A stretch of DNA of 64,000 nucleotides, taken from the NCBI GenBank assembly GCA_039602395.1, contig JBCNJP010000006.1, forward strand, positions 46,710,325-46,774,324. The letters are read 5' to 3'. A program made the translations under genes and the position numbers. This DNA is from Deinandra increscens subsp. villosa (lineage: Eukaryota > Streptophyta > Magnoliopsida > Asterales > Asteraceae). This document shows positions 41,588-53,583 of the stretch, one piece after another (within the stretch, counting starts at the first letter, position 1; every line of letters begins with the position of its first letter). Under the pieces are notes generated by a model. It saw only the letters and a program-made list of their open reading frames with translations, did no database searches and was not told where the DNA came from.

Positions 41588-44070
41588 AGTAAGGTGTGTA
41601 TGTAACCAATAAGTTGTGTTTAGAACCAATAATGGCCCAATAATGTGTGTTGTATGTGACCAATAAGTTGTGTCTAGGACCAATGAGTCACAATAAGGTG
41701 TGTTTAGGGGAAATGAGGGTCAGTTGGCGACCAATAAGTCCCAGTAAGGTGTGTATGTAACCAATAAGTTGTATTTAGGACCAATAATGGCCCAATAAGG
41801 TGTGTATGTAACCAATAAGTAGTGTTTAGGACCAATGATGTCCCAATAAGGTGTGTTTAGTGGACAATGAGGGTCAGTTGGGACCAATGAGTCCTAGTAT
41901 GGTGTGTATGTAACCAATAAGTTGTGTTTAGGACCAATAATGGCCCAATAAGGTGTGTATGCAACCAATAAGTTGTGTTTAGGACCAATGATGTCCCAAT
42001 AAGGTGTGTTTAGTGGAAACGAGGGTCAGTTGGGACCAATGAGTCCCAATAAGGTGTGTATGTAACCAATAAGTTGTGTTTAGAACCCATGATGGCTCAA
42101 TAAGTCCCAGTAAGGTGTGTATGTAACCAATAAGTTGTGTTAGGACCAATGATGGCCCAATAAGGTTTGTATGTAACCAATAAGTTGTGTCTAGGACCAA
42201 TGATGTCCCAATAAGGTGTGTTTAGGGGAAACGAGGGTCAGTTGGGACCAATGAGTTCTAGTAAGGTGTGTATGTAACCAATAAGTTGTGTTTAGAACCA
42301 ACAATGGCCCAATAAGGTTTGTATGTGACCAATAAGTTGTGTCTAAGACCAATGAGTCCCAATAAGGTGTGTTAGTGGAAATGAGGGTCAGTTGGGACCA
42401 ATGAGTCCCAGTAAGGTGTGTATGTAACCAATAAGTTGTGTTTACGAACCCATGATGGCTCAATGAGTCCCAGTAAGGTGTGTATGTAACCAATAAGTTG
42501 TGTTTAGGACCAATGATGGCCCAATAAGGTGTGTATGTAACCAATAAGTTGTGTCTAGGACCAATGATGGCCCAATAAGGTGTGTTTAGGGGAAACGAGG
42601 GTCAGTTGGGACCAATGAGTCCTAGTAAGGTGTGTATGTAACCAATAAGTTGTGTTTAGAACCAATAATGGCCTAATAAGGTTTGTATGTGACCAATAAG
42701 TTGTGTCTAGGACCAATGAGTCCCAATAAGGTGTGTTTAGGGGAAATGAGGGTCAGTTGGGACCAATGAGTCCCAATAAGGTGTGTATGTAACCAATAAG
42801 TTGTATTTAGGACCAATAATGGCCCAATAAGGTGTGTATGTAACCAATAAGTAGTGTTTAGGACCAATGATGTCCCAATAAGGTGTGTTAGTGGAAACGA
42901 GGGTCAGTTGGGACCAATGAGTCCCAGTATGGTGTGTATGTAACCAATAAGTTGTGTTTAGAACCCATGTTGGCTCAATAAGTCCCAGTAAGGTGTGTAT
43001 GTAACCAATAAGTTGTGTTTAGGACCAATGATGGCCCAATAAGGTTTGTATGTAACCAATAAGTTGTGTCTAGGACCAATGAGTCCCAATAAGGTGTGTT
43101 TAGGGGAAACGAGGGTCAGTTGGGACCAATGAGTTCTAGTAAGGTGTGTATGTAACCAATAAGTTGTGTTTAGAACCAACAATGGCCCAATAAGGTTTGT
43201 ATGTGACCAATAAGTTGTGTCTAGGACTAATGAGTCCCAATAAGGTGTGTTTAGGGGAAAAGAGGTTCAGTTGGGGGACCAATGAGTCCCAGTAAGGTGT
43301 GTATGTAACCAATAAGTTGTGTTTAGAACCCATGATGGCTCAATAAGTCCTAGTAAGGTGTGTATGTAACCAATAAGTTGTGTTTAGGACCAATGATGGC
43401 CCAATAAGGTTTGTATGTAACCAATAAGTTGTGTCTAGGACCAATGAGTCCCAATAAGGTGTGTTTAGGGGAAACGAGGGTCAGTTGGGACCAATGAGTT
43501 CTAGTAAGGTGTGTATGTAACCAATAAGTTGTGTTTAGAACCAACAATGGCCCAATAAGGTTTGTATGTGACCAATAAGTTGTGTCTAAGACCAATGAGT
43601 CACAATAAGGTGTGTTTAGGGGAAACGAGGGTCAGTTGGGACCAATGAGTCCCAGTAAGGTGTGTATGTAACCAATAAGTTGTATTTAGGACCAATAATG
43701 GCCCAATAAGGTGTGTATGTAACCAATAAGTAGTGTTTAGGACCAATGAGTCCCAATAAGGTGTGTTAGTGGAAACGAGGGTCAGTTGGGACCAATGAGT
43801 CCCAGTATGGTGTGTATGTAACCAATAAGTTGTGTTTAGGACCAATAATGGCCCAATAAGGTGTGTATGCAACCAATAAGTTGTGTTTAGGACCAATGAG
43901 TCCCAATAAGGTGTGTTTAGTGGAAACGAGGGTCAGTTGGGACCAATGAGTCCCAATAAGGTGTGTATGTAACCAATAAGTTGTGTTTAGAACCCATGAT
44001 GGCTCAATAAGTCCCAGTAAGGTGTGTATGTAACCAATAAGTTGTGTTAGGACCAATGATGGCCCAATAA
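41588..44070 (-). repeat. Inverted satellite, M family block
   Basis: From 41588 every subunit again carries TATGTAACC, TATGCAACC or TATGTGACC, and the B subunits regain GGGGAAACGAGGG. These are the reverse complements of forms in the first 29 kb, including the GAACCCATGATGGCTCAATAAG form that marks the 60-bp subunit. The block stops at GGCCCAATAA, where LTR-type sequence begins. Confidence 0.92.
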
Positions 44071-44349
44071 TGTGACAACCCTAAAACTTTTTGCTTTCTT
44101 TCCCCCAGCGACGATAGCAACGACGACAGCTGATGCTGCGAACGCTACGACACAAGAATAATTTTCGGGACGAAAATTCCAATTTCAGGGGAATGATGTG
44201 ACACCCGAGAATTTCAAGGTTAACTTCCGTTAGACAAACCCGTTAGTTACGTTATAAGTAGCTAATGCATAACTAGGCCGAATACGTCCACGACCTTTGG
44301 TTGATCACCGAACCGTCCATATGTGTTATGTGTTCATCATTGATTGTCT
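44071..44349 (+). mobile_element. LTR-retrotransposon remnant (gypsy-like), cut by a gap
   Basis: The only non-satellite DNA between 513 and 62423. It starts with TGTGACAACCCTAAAAC at 44071. Near 44161 it reads ATTTTCGGGACGAAAATTCC, followed by a purine-rich CAGGGGAATGA and a second TGTGACACCCGAGAATTTC at 44197. TGTGACA(A)CCC is a common LTR start in plant Ty3/gypsy elements, and a polypurine tract directly before such a start marks the internal/3'-LTR boundary. I infer that 44197-44349 is the beginning of a 3' LTR whose remainder is lost in the gap. No gag or pol domain is left. The 126 bp between the two LTR-like starts is far too short for an element body. The satellite joins with TGTG microhomology. 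Confidence 0.65.
44186..44196 (+). other. Putative polypurine tract
   Basis: CAGGGGAATGA sits immediately before the LTR-like start TGTGACACCC at 44197. This is the expected position of the plus-strand primer for reverse transcription in LTR elements. The assignment rests on position and composition only. Confidence 0.55.
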
Positions 44350-44849
44350 NNNNNNNNNNNNNNNNNNNNNNNNNNNNNNNNNNNNNNNNNNNNNNNNNNN
44401 NNNNNNNNNNNNNNNNNNNNNNNNNNNNNNNNNNNNNNNNNNNNNNNNNNNNNNNNNNNNNNNNNNNNNNNNNNNNNNNNNNNNNNNNNNNNNNNNNNNN
44501 NNNNNNNNNNNNNNNNNNNNNNNNNNNNNNNNNNNNNNNNNNNNNNNNNNNNNNNNNNNNNNNNNNNNNNNNNNNNNNNNNNNNNNNNNNNNNNNNNNNN
44601 NNNNNNNNNNNNNNNNNNNNNNNNNNNNNNNNNNNNNNNNNNNNNNNNNNNNNNNNNNNNNNNNNNNNNNNNNNNNNNNNNNNNNNNNNNNNNNNNNNNN
44701 NNNNNNNNNNNNNNNNNNNNNNNNNNNNNNNNNNNNNNNNNNNNNNNNNNNNNNNNNNNNNNNNNNNNNNNNNNNNNNNNNNNNNNNNNNNNNNNNNNNN
44801 NNNNNNNNNNNNNNNNNNNNNNNNNNNNNNNNNNNNNNNNNNNNNNNNN
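44350..44849. other. Assembly gap (500 N)
   Basis: Exactly 500 unknown bases separate the LTR remnant from renewed inverted satellite. The gap probably hides the rest of the LTR and an unknown length of other sequence. Linkage across it depends on scaffolding. Confidence 0.99.
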
Positions 44850-47588
44850 ATAAGTTGTGTCTAGAACCAATGATGTCCCACTAAGGTGTGTATATAACCA
44901 ATAAGTTGTGTTTAGGACCAATGATGGCCCAATAAGGTGTGTTTAGTAGGGAAATGAGGGTCAGTTGGGACCAATGAGTCCTAATAAGGTGTTTATATAA
45001 CCAATAAGTTGTGTTTAGGACCAATAATGGCCCAATAAGGTGTGTTTAGTTGGGACTAATGAGTCCCACTAAGGTGTGTATATAACCAATAAGTTGTGTT
45101 TAGGACCAATGATGGCCCAATAAGGTGTGTTTAGGGGCAACGAGGGTCAGTTGGGACCAATAAGTCCCAGTAAGGTGTGTATATAACCAATAAGTTGTGT
45201 TTAGGACCAATGATGGCCCAATAATGTGTGTTTAAGGGCAATGAGGGTCAGTTGGGACCAATGAGTCCCAATAAAGTGTGTATATAACCAATAAGTTGTA
45301 TTTACGACCAATTATGGCCCAATAAGGTGTGTTTAGTTGGGACCAATGAGTCCCACTAATGTGTGTATATAACCAATACGTTGTGTTTAGGACCAATGAT
45401 GACACAATAAAGTGGGTTTAGGGACAATGAGGGTTAGTTGGCACCAATGAGTCCTAATAAGGTGTTTATATAACCAATAGGTTGTGTTTACGTCCAATTA
45501 TGGCCCAATATGGTGTGCTTAGTTGGGACTAATGAGTCCCACTAAGGTGTGTATATAACCAATAAGTTATGTTTAGGACCAATGATGGCCCAATAAGGTG
45601 TGTTTAGTCGGGCAATGAGGGTCTGTTAGGACCAATAAGTCCTAGTAAGGTGTGTATATAACCAGTAAGTTTTGTTTAGGACCAATGATGGCCCAATAAT
45701 GTGTGTTTAGATGGGACTAATGAGTCCCACTAAGGTGTGTATATAACCAATAAGTTGTGTTTTGGACCAATGATGGCCCAATAAGGTGTGTTTAGTAGGG
45801 CAATGAGGGTCGGTTGGGACCAATAAGTCCTAGTAAGGTGTGTCTTATATAACCAATAAGTTGTGTTTAGGACCAATGATGGCCCAATAATGTGTGTTTA
45901 AGGGCAACGAGGGTCAGTTGGGACCAATGAGTACCAATGAAGTGTGTATATAACCAATAAGTTGTGTTTACGACCAATTATGGCCCAATAAGGTGTGTTT
46001 AGTTGGGACCAATGAGTCCCACTAATGTGTGTATATAACCAATACGTTGTGTTTAGGACCAATGATGGCACAATAAAGTGGGTTTAGGGACAATGAGGGT
46101 TAGTTGGCACCAATGAGTCCTAATAAGGTGTTTATATAACCAATAAGTTGTGTTTACGACCAATTATGGCCCAATATGGTGTGTTTAGTTGGGACTAATG
46201 AGTCCCACTAAGGTGTGTATATAACCAATAAGTTATGTTTAGGACCAATGATGGCCCAATAAGGTGTGTTTAGTAGGGCAATGAGGGTCGGTTAGGACCA
46301 ATAAGTCCTAGTAAGGTGTGTATATAACCAATAAGTTGTGTTTAGGACCAATGATGGCCCAATAATGTGTGTTTAAGGGCAATGAGGGTCAGTTGGGACC
46401 AATGAGTCCCAATAAGGTGTGTATATAACCAATAGGTTGTGTTTACGACCAATTATGGCCCAATAAAGTGTGTTTAGTTGGGACCAATGAGTCCCACTAA
46501 TGTGTGTATATAACCAGTATGTTGTGTTTAGGACCAATGATGGCACAATAAAGTGTCTTTAGGGACAATGAGGGTAAGTTGGGACCAATGAGTCTTAATA
46601 AGGTGTGTATATAACCAATAAGTTGTGTTTACGACCAATTATGGCCCAATAAGGTGTGTTTAGTTGGGACCAATGAGTCCCACTAAGGTGTGTATATAAC
46701 CAATACGTTTTGGTTAGGACAAATGATGGCCCAATAAGGTGTGTTTAGGGGCAATGAGGGTTAGTTGGGACCAATGTGTCCCAATAATGCGTGTATATAA
46801 CTAATAAGTTGTGTTTAGGACCAATGATGGCCCAATAAGGTGTGTTTAGTAGGGCAATGAGGGTCGGTTGGGACCAATAAGTCCTAGAAAGGTGTGTCTT
46901 ATATAACCAATAAGTTGTGTTTAGGACCAATGATGGCCCAATAATGTGTGTTTAAGGGCAATGAGGGTCAGTTGGGACCAATGAGTCCCAATAAAGTGTG
47001 TATATAACCAATAAGTTGTGTTTACGACCAATTATGGCCCAATAAGGTGTGTTTAGTTGGGACCAATGAGTCCCACTAATGTGTGTATATAACCAATACG
47101 TTGTGTTTAGGACCAATGATGGCACAATAAAGTGGGTTTAGGGACAATGAGGGTTAGTTGGAACCAATGAGTCCTAATAAGGTGTTTATATAACCAATAA
47201 GTTGTGTTTACGACCAATTATGGCCCAATATGGTGTGTTTAGTTGGGACTAATGAGTCCCACTAAGGTGTGTATATAACCAATAAGTTATGTTTAGGACC
47301 AATGATGGCCCAATAAGGTGTGTTTAGTAGGGCAATGAGGGTCGGTTAGGACCAATAAGTCCTAGTAAGGTGTGTATATAACCAATAAGTTGTGTTTAGG
47401 ACCAATGATGGCCCAATAATGTGTGTTTAGTTGGGACTAATGAGTCCCACTAAGGTGTGTATATAACCAATAAGTTGTGTTTAGGACCAATGATGGCCCA
47501 ATAAGGTGTGTTTAGTAGGGCAATGAGGGTCGGTTGTGACCAATAAGTCCTAGTAAGGTGTGTCTTATATAACCAATAAGTTGTGTTT
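44850..47588 (-). repeat. V-family block 1 (inverted orientation)
   Basis: Regular V-family subunits with TATATAACC, CCAATTATGG and TTTACGACC variants. From about 45214 the block matches 50091 onwards at an offset of 4877 bp and 53844 onwards at a further 3753 bp. Its variants are in the same order, for example AATAAAGTGTGTATATAACC, GATGACACAATAAAGTGGG and ACCAGTAAGTTTTG. It ends where ATATAACC gives way to GTTTGTGTGTAACC. Confidence 0.9.
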
Positions 47589-50050
47589 AGGACCAATGAT
47601 GGCCCAATAAGGTTTGTGTGTAACCAATAAGTTGTGTCTAGGACCAATGAGTCCCAAAAGGTGTGTTTAGGGGAAACAAGGGTCAGTTGGGACCAATGAG
47701 TCCCAGTAAGGTGTGTATGTAACCAATAAGTTGTGTTTAAGACCAATGATGGCCCAATAAGGTGTGTATGTAACCAATAAGTTGTGTTTAGGACCAATGA
47801 GTCCCAATAAGGTGTGTTTAGGGGAAACAAGGGTCAGTTGGGACCAATGAGTCCTAGTAAGGTGTGTATGTAACCAATAAGTTCTATTTAGAACCTAATG
47901 ATGGCCCAATAAGGTGTGTATGTAACCAATAAGTTGTGTTTAGGACCAATGAATGGCCCAATAAGGTGTGTTTAGGGGACAACGAGGGTCAGTTGGTACC
48001 AATGAGTCCTAATAAGGTGTGTATGTAACCAATAAGTTGTGTTTAGAACCCATGATGGCTAATGAGCCCAATAAGGTGTGTATGTAACCAATAAGTTGTG
48101 TTTAGGACCAATGATGGCCCAATAAGGTGTGTTTAGGGGAAATGAGGGTTAGTTGGGACCAATGAGTCCCAGTAAGGTGTGTATATAACCAATAAGTTGT
48201 GTTTAGAACCCATGATGGCTCAATGAGTCCCAATAAGGTGTGTATGTAACCAATAAGTTGTGTTTAGGACCAATGACGGCCCAATAAGGTTTGTATGTAA
48301 CCAATAAGTTGTGTTTAGGACCAATGATGTCCCAATAAGGTGTGTTTAGGGGAAACGAGGGTCAGTTGGGACCAATGAGTCCTAGTAAGGTGTGTATGTA
48401 ACCAATAAGTTGTGTTTAGAACCTATGATGGCCCAATAAGGTTTGTATGTAACCAATAAGTTGTGTCTAGGACCAACGAGTCCCAATAAGGTGTGTTTAG
48501 GGGAAACGAGGGTCAGTTGGAACCAATGAGTCCCAATAAGGTGTGTATGTAACCAATAAGTTGTGTTTAGGACCAATAATGGCCTAATAAGGTGTGTATG
48601 TAACCAATAAGTTGTGTCTAGGACCAATGATGTCCCAATAAGGTGTGTTTAGGGGAAACGAGGGTCAATTGGGACCAATGAGTCCCAATAAGGTGTGTAT
48701 GTAACCAATAAGTTGTGTTTAGGGCCAATAATGGCCCAATAAGGTGTGTATGTAACCAATAAGTTGTTTTTATGACCAATGAGTCCCAATAAGGTGTGTT
48801 AGGGGAAACGAGGGTCAGTTGGGACCAATGAGTCCCAGTAACGTGTGTATGTAACCAATAAGTTGTGTCTAGAACCAATGATGGCCCAATAAGATTTCTA
48901 TGTAACCAATAGGTTGTGTCTAGGACCAATGAGTCCCAATAAGGTGTGTTTAGGGGAAACAAGGGTCAGTTTGGGACCAATGAGTCCCAATAAGGTGTGT
49001 ATGTAACCAATAATTTGTGTTTAGGACCAATAATGACCTAATAAGGTGTGTATGTAACCAATAAGTTGTGTTTAGGACCAATGAGTCCCAATAAGGTGTG
49101 TTTAGGGGAAACGAGGGTCAGCTGTGACCAATGAGTCCCAGTAAGGTGTGTATGTAACCAATAAGTTATGTTTAGGACCAATGTTGGCCCAATAAGGTTT
49201 GTATGTAACCAATAAGTTGTGTCTAGGACCAATGAGTCCCAAAAAGGTGTGTTTAGGGGAAACAAGGGTCAGTTGGGACCAATGAGTCCCAGTAAGGTGT
49301 GTATGTAACCAATAAGTTGTGTTTAGGACCAATGATGGCCCAATAAGGTGTGTATGTAACCAATAAGTTGTGTTTAGGACCAATGATGTCCCAATAAGGT
49401 GTGTTTAGGGGAAACGAGGGTCAGTTGGGACCAATGAGTCCTAGTAAGGTGTGTATGTAACCAATAATTCCTATTTAGAACCTATGATGGCCTAATAAGG
49501 TTTGTATGTAACCAATAAGTTGTGTCTAGGACCAATGAGTCCCAATAAGGTGTGTTTAGGGGAAACGAGGGTCAGTTGGGACCAATGAGTCCCAATAAGG
49601 TGTGTATGTAACCAATAAGTTGTGTTTAGGACCAATAATGGCCCAATAAGGTGTGTATGTAACCAATAAGTTGTGTTTAGGACCAATGAGTCCCAATAAG
49701 GTGTGTTAGGGGAAACGAGGGTCAGTTGGGACCAATGAGTCCCAGTAAGGTGTGTATGTAACCAATAAGTTGTGTCTAGAACCAATGATGGCCCAATAAG
49801 ATTTGTATGTAACCAATAGGTTGTGTCTAGGACCAATGAGTCCCAATAAGGTGTGTTTAGGGGAAACGAGGGTCAGTTGGGACCAATGAGTCCCAATAAG
49901 GTGTTTATGTAACCAATAATTTGTGTTTAAGACCAATAATGACCCAATAAGGTGTGTATGTAACACATAAGTTGTGTTTAGGACCAATGAGTCCCAATAA
50001 GGTGTGTTTAGGGGAAACGAGGGTCAGTTGTGACCAATGAGTCCCAGTAA
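47589..50050 (-). repeat. M-family block between V blocks 1 and 2
   Basis: The subunits carry TATGTAACC and GGGGAAACGAGGG or GGGGAAACAAGGG, with one isolated V-type ATATAACC near 48183. The first few hundred bases, to about 47960, remain alignable to 52466-52840 (offset 4877-4878) through markers such as AAGTTCTATTTAGAACC. After that the order is independent. Confidence 0.88.
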
Positions 50051-53000
50051 GGTGTGTATATAACCAATAAGTTGTGTTTAAGACCAATGATGGCCCAATA
50101 ATGTGTGTTTAAGGGCAATGAGGGTCAGTTGGGACCAATGAGTCCCAATAAAGTGTGTATATAACCAATAAGTTGTATTTACGACCAATTATGGCCTAAT
50201 AAGGTGTGTTTAGTTGGGGCCAATGAGTCCCACTAATGTGTGTATATAACTAATACGTTGTGTTTAGGACCAATGATGACACAATAAAGTGGGTTTAGGG
50301 ACAATGAGGGTTAGTTGGCACCAATGAGTCCTAATAAGGTGTTTATATAACCAATAGGTTGTGTTTACGTCCAATTATGGCCCAATATGGTGTGCCTAGT
50401 TGGGACTAATGAGTCCCACTAAGGTGTGTATATAACCAATAAGTTATGTTTAGGACCAATGATGGCCCAATAAGGTTTGTTTAGTCGGGCAATGAGGGTC
50501 TGTTAGGACCAATAAGTCCTAGTAAGGTGTGTATATAACCAGTAAGTTTTGTTTAGGACCAATGATGGCCCAATAATGTGTGTTTAGATGGGACTAATGA
50601 GTCCCACTAAGGTGTGTATATAACCAATAAGTTGTGTTTTGGACCAATGATGGCCCAATAAGGTGTGTTTAGTAGGGCAATGAGGGTCGGTTGGGACCAA
50701 TAAGTCCTAGTAAGGTGTGTCTTATATAACCAATAAGTTGTGTTTAGGACCAATGATGGCCTAATAATGTGTGTTTAAGGGCAACGAGGGTCAGTTGGGA
50801 CCAATGAGTACCAATGAAGTGTGTATATAATCAATAAGTTGTGTTTACGACCAATTATGGCCCAATAAGGTGTGTTTAGTTGGGACCAATGAGTCCCACT
50901 AATGTGTGTATATAACCAATACGTTGTGTTTAGGACCAATGATGGCACAATAATGTGGGTTTAGGGACAATGAGGGTTAGTTGGCACCAATGAGTCCTAA
51001 TAAGGTGTTTATATAACCAATAAGTTGTGTTTACGACCAATTATGGCCCAATATGGTGTGTTTAGTTGGGACTAATGAGTCCCACTAAGGTGTGTATATA
51101 ACCAATAAGTTATGTTTAGGACCAATGATGGCCCAATAAGGTGTGTTTAGTAGGGCAATGAGGGTCGGTTAGGACCAATAAGTCCTAGTAAGGTGTGTAT
51201 ATAACCAATAAGTTGTGTTTAGGACCAATGATGGCCCAATAATGTGTGTTTAAGGGCAATGAGGGTCAGTTGGGACCAATGAGTCCCAATAAGGTGTGTA
51301 TATAACCAATAGGTTGTGTTTACGACCAATTATGGCCCAATAAAGTGTGTTTAGTTGGGACCAATGAGTCCCACTAATGTGTGTATATAACCAGTATGTT
51401 GTGTTTAGGACCAATGATGGCACAATAAAGTGTCTTTAGGGACAATGAGGGTAAGTTGGGACCAATGAGTCTTAATAAGGTGTGTATATAACCAATAAGT
51501 TGTGTTTACGACCAATTATGGCCCAATAAGGTGTGTTTAGTTGGGACCAATGAGTCCCACTAAGGTGTGTATATAACCAGTACATTTTGGTTAGGACAAA
51601 TGATGGCCCAATAAGGTGTGTTTAGGTGCAATGAGGGTTAGTTGGGACCAATGTGTCCCAATAATGCGTGTATATAACTAATAAGTTGTGTTTCGGATCA
51701 ATGATGGCCCAATAAGGTGTGTTTAGTAGGGCAATGAGGGTCGGTTGGGACCAATAAGTCCTAGAAAGGTGTGTCTTATATAACAAATAAGTTGTGTTTA
51801 GGACCAATGATGGCTCAATAATGTGTGTTTAAGGGCAATGAGGGTCAGTTGGGACCAATGAGAACCAATAAAGTGTGTATATAACCAATAAGTTGTGTTT
51901 ACGACCAATTATGGCCCAATAAGGTGTGTTTAGTTGGGACCAATGAGTCCCACTAATGTGTGTATATAACCAATACGTTGTGTTTAGGACCAATGATGGC
52001 ATAATAAAGTGGGTTTAGGGACAATGAGGGTTAGTTGGAACCAATGAGTCCTAATAAGGTGTTTATATAACCAATAAGGTGTGTTTACGACCAATTATGG
52101 CCCAATATGGTGTGTTTAGTTGGGACTAATGAGTCCCACTAAGGTGTGTATATAACCAATAAGTTATGTTTAGGACCAATGATGGCCCAATAAGGTGTGT
52201 TTAGTAGGGCAATGAGGGTCGGTTAGGACCAATAAGTCCTAGTAAGGTGTGTATATAACCAATAAGTTGTGTTTAGGACCAATGATGGCCCAATAATGTG
52301 TGTTTAGTTGGGACTAATGAGTCCCACTAAGGTGTGTATATAACCAATAAGTTGTGTTTAGGACCAATGATAACCCAATAAGGTGTGTTTAGTAGGGCAA
52401 TGAGGGTCGGTTGTGACCAATAAGTCCTAGAAAGGTTTGTCTTATATAACCAATAAGTTGTGTTTAGGACCAATGATGGCCCAATAAGGTTTGTGTGTAA
52501 CCAATAAGTTGTGTCTAGGACCAATGAGTCCCAAAAAGGTGTGTTTAGGGGAAACAAGGGTCAGTTGGGACCAATGAGTCCCAGTAAGGTGTGTATGTAA
52601 CCAATAAGTTGTGTTTAAGACCAATGATGGCCCAATAAGGTGTGTATGTAACCAATAAGTTGTGTTTAGGACCAATGAGTCCCAATAAGGTGTGTTTAGG
52701 GGAAACAAGGGTCAGTTGGGACCAATGAGTCCTGGTAAGGTGTGTATGTAACCAATAAGTTCTATTTAGAACCTATGATGGCCCAATAAGGTTTGTATGT
52801 AACCAATAAGTTGTGTCTAGGACCAATGAATCCCAATAAGGTGTGTTTAGGGGAAACGAGGGTCAGTTGGTACCAATGAGTCCTAATAAGGTGTGTATGT
52901 AACCAATAAGTTGTGTTTAGGACCAATAATGGCCCAATAAGGTGTGTATGTAACCAATAAGTTGTGTTTAGGACCAATGAGTCCCAATGAGGTGTGTTAG

Positions 53001-53583
53001 GGGAAATGAGGGTTAGTTGGGACCAATGAGTCCCAGTAAGGTGTGTATGTAACCAATAAGTTGTGTTTAGAACCCATGATGGCTCAATAAGTCCCAGTAA
53101 GGTGTGTATGTAACCAATAAGTTGTGTTTAGGACCAATGACGGCCCAATAAGGTTTGTATGTAACCAATAAGTTGTGTCTAGGACCAATGAGTCCCAATA
53201 AGGTGTGTTTAGGGGAAACGAGGGTCAGTTGGGACCAATGAGTCCTACTAAGGTGTGTATGTAACCAATAAGTTGTGTTTAGAACCAATGATGGCCCAAT
53301 AAGGTTTGTATGTAACCAATAAGTTGTGTCTAGGACCAACGAGTCCCAATAAGGTGTGTTTAGGGGAAACGAGGGTCAGTTGGGACCAATGAGTCCCAAT
53401 AAGGTGTGTATGTAACCAATAAGTTGTGTTTAGGACCAATAATGGCCCAATAAGGTGTGTATGTAACCAATAAGTTGTGTTTAGGACCAATGAGTCCCAA
53501 TAAGGTGTGTTAGGGTAAACGAGGGTCAGTTGGGACCAATGAGTCCCAGTAAGGTGTGTATGTAACCAATAAGTTGTGTTTAG
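49831..53583 (-). repeat. 3753-bp tandem duplication, copy 1
   Basis: This segment and the next (53584-57336) read almost base for base the same at an offset of 3753. The handful of differences I noticed include TTAGTTGGGG/TTATTTGGGG near 50210, CAGTACATTTT/CAGTACGTTTT near 51594, CGGATCAATG/CGGACCAATG near 51692, TCCTGGTAAGG/TCCTTGTAAGG near 52733 and GTTTAGAACC/GTTTTGAACC near 53278. Each copy contains a V block (50051-52465 here) and an M block. Left of 49831 the two sequences diverge. Confidence 0.9.

Noticed and set aside
44071..44349. Protein-coding end of a gypsy polyprotein
   Set aside because: The stretch before the polypurine tract has a short frame at most and contains a TGA near 44131. 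No recognisable integrase, chromodomain or other domain is present, so I annotate only a remnant.
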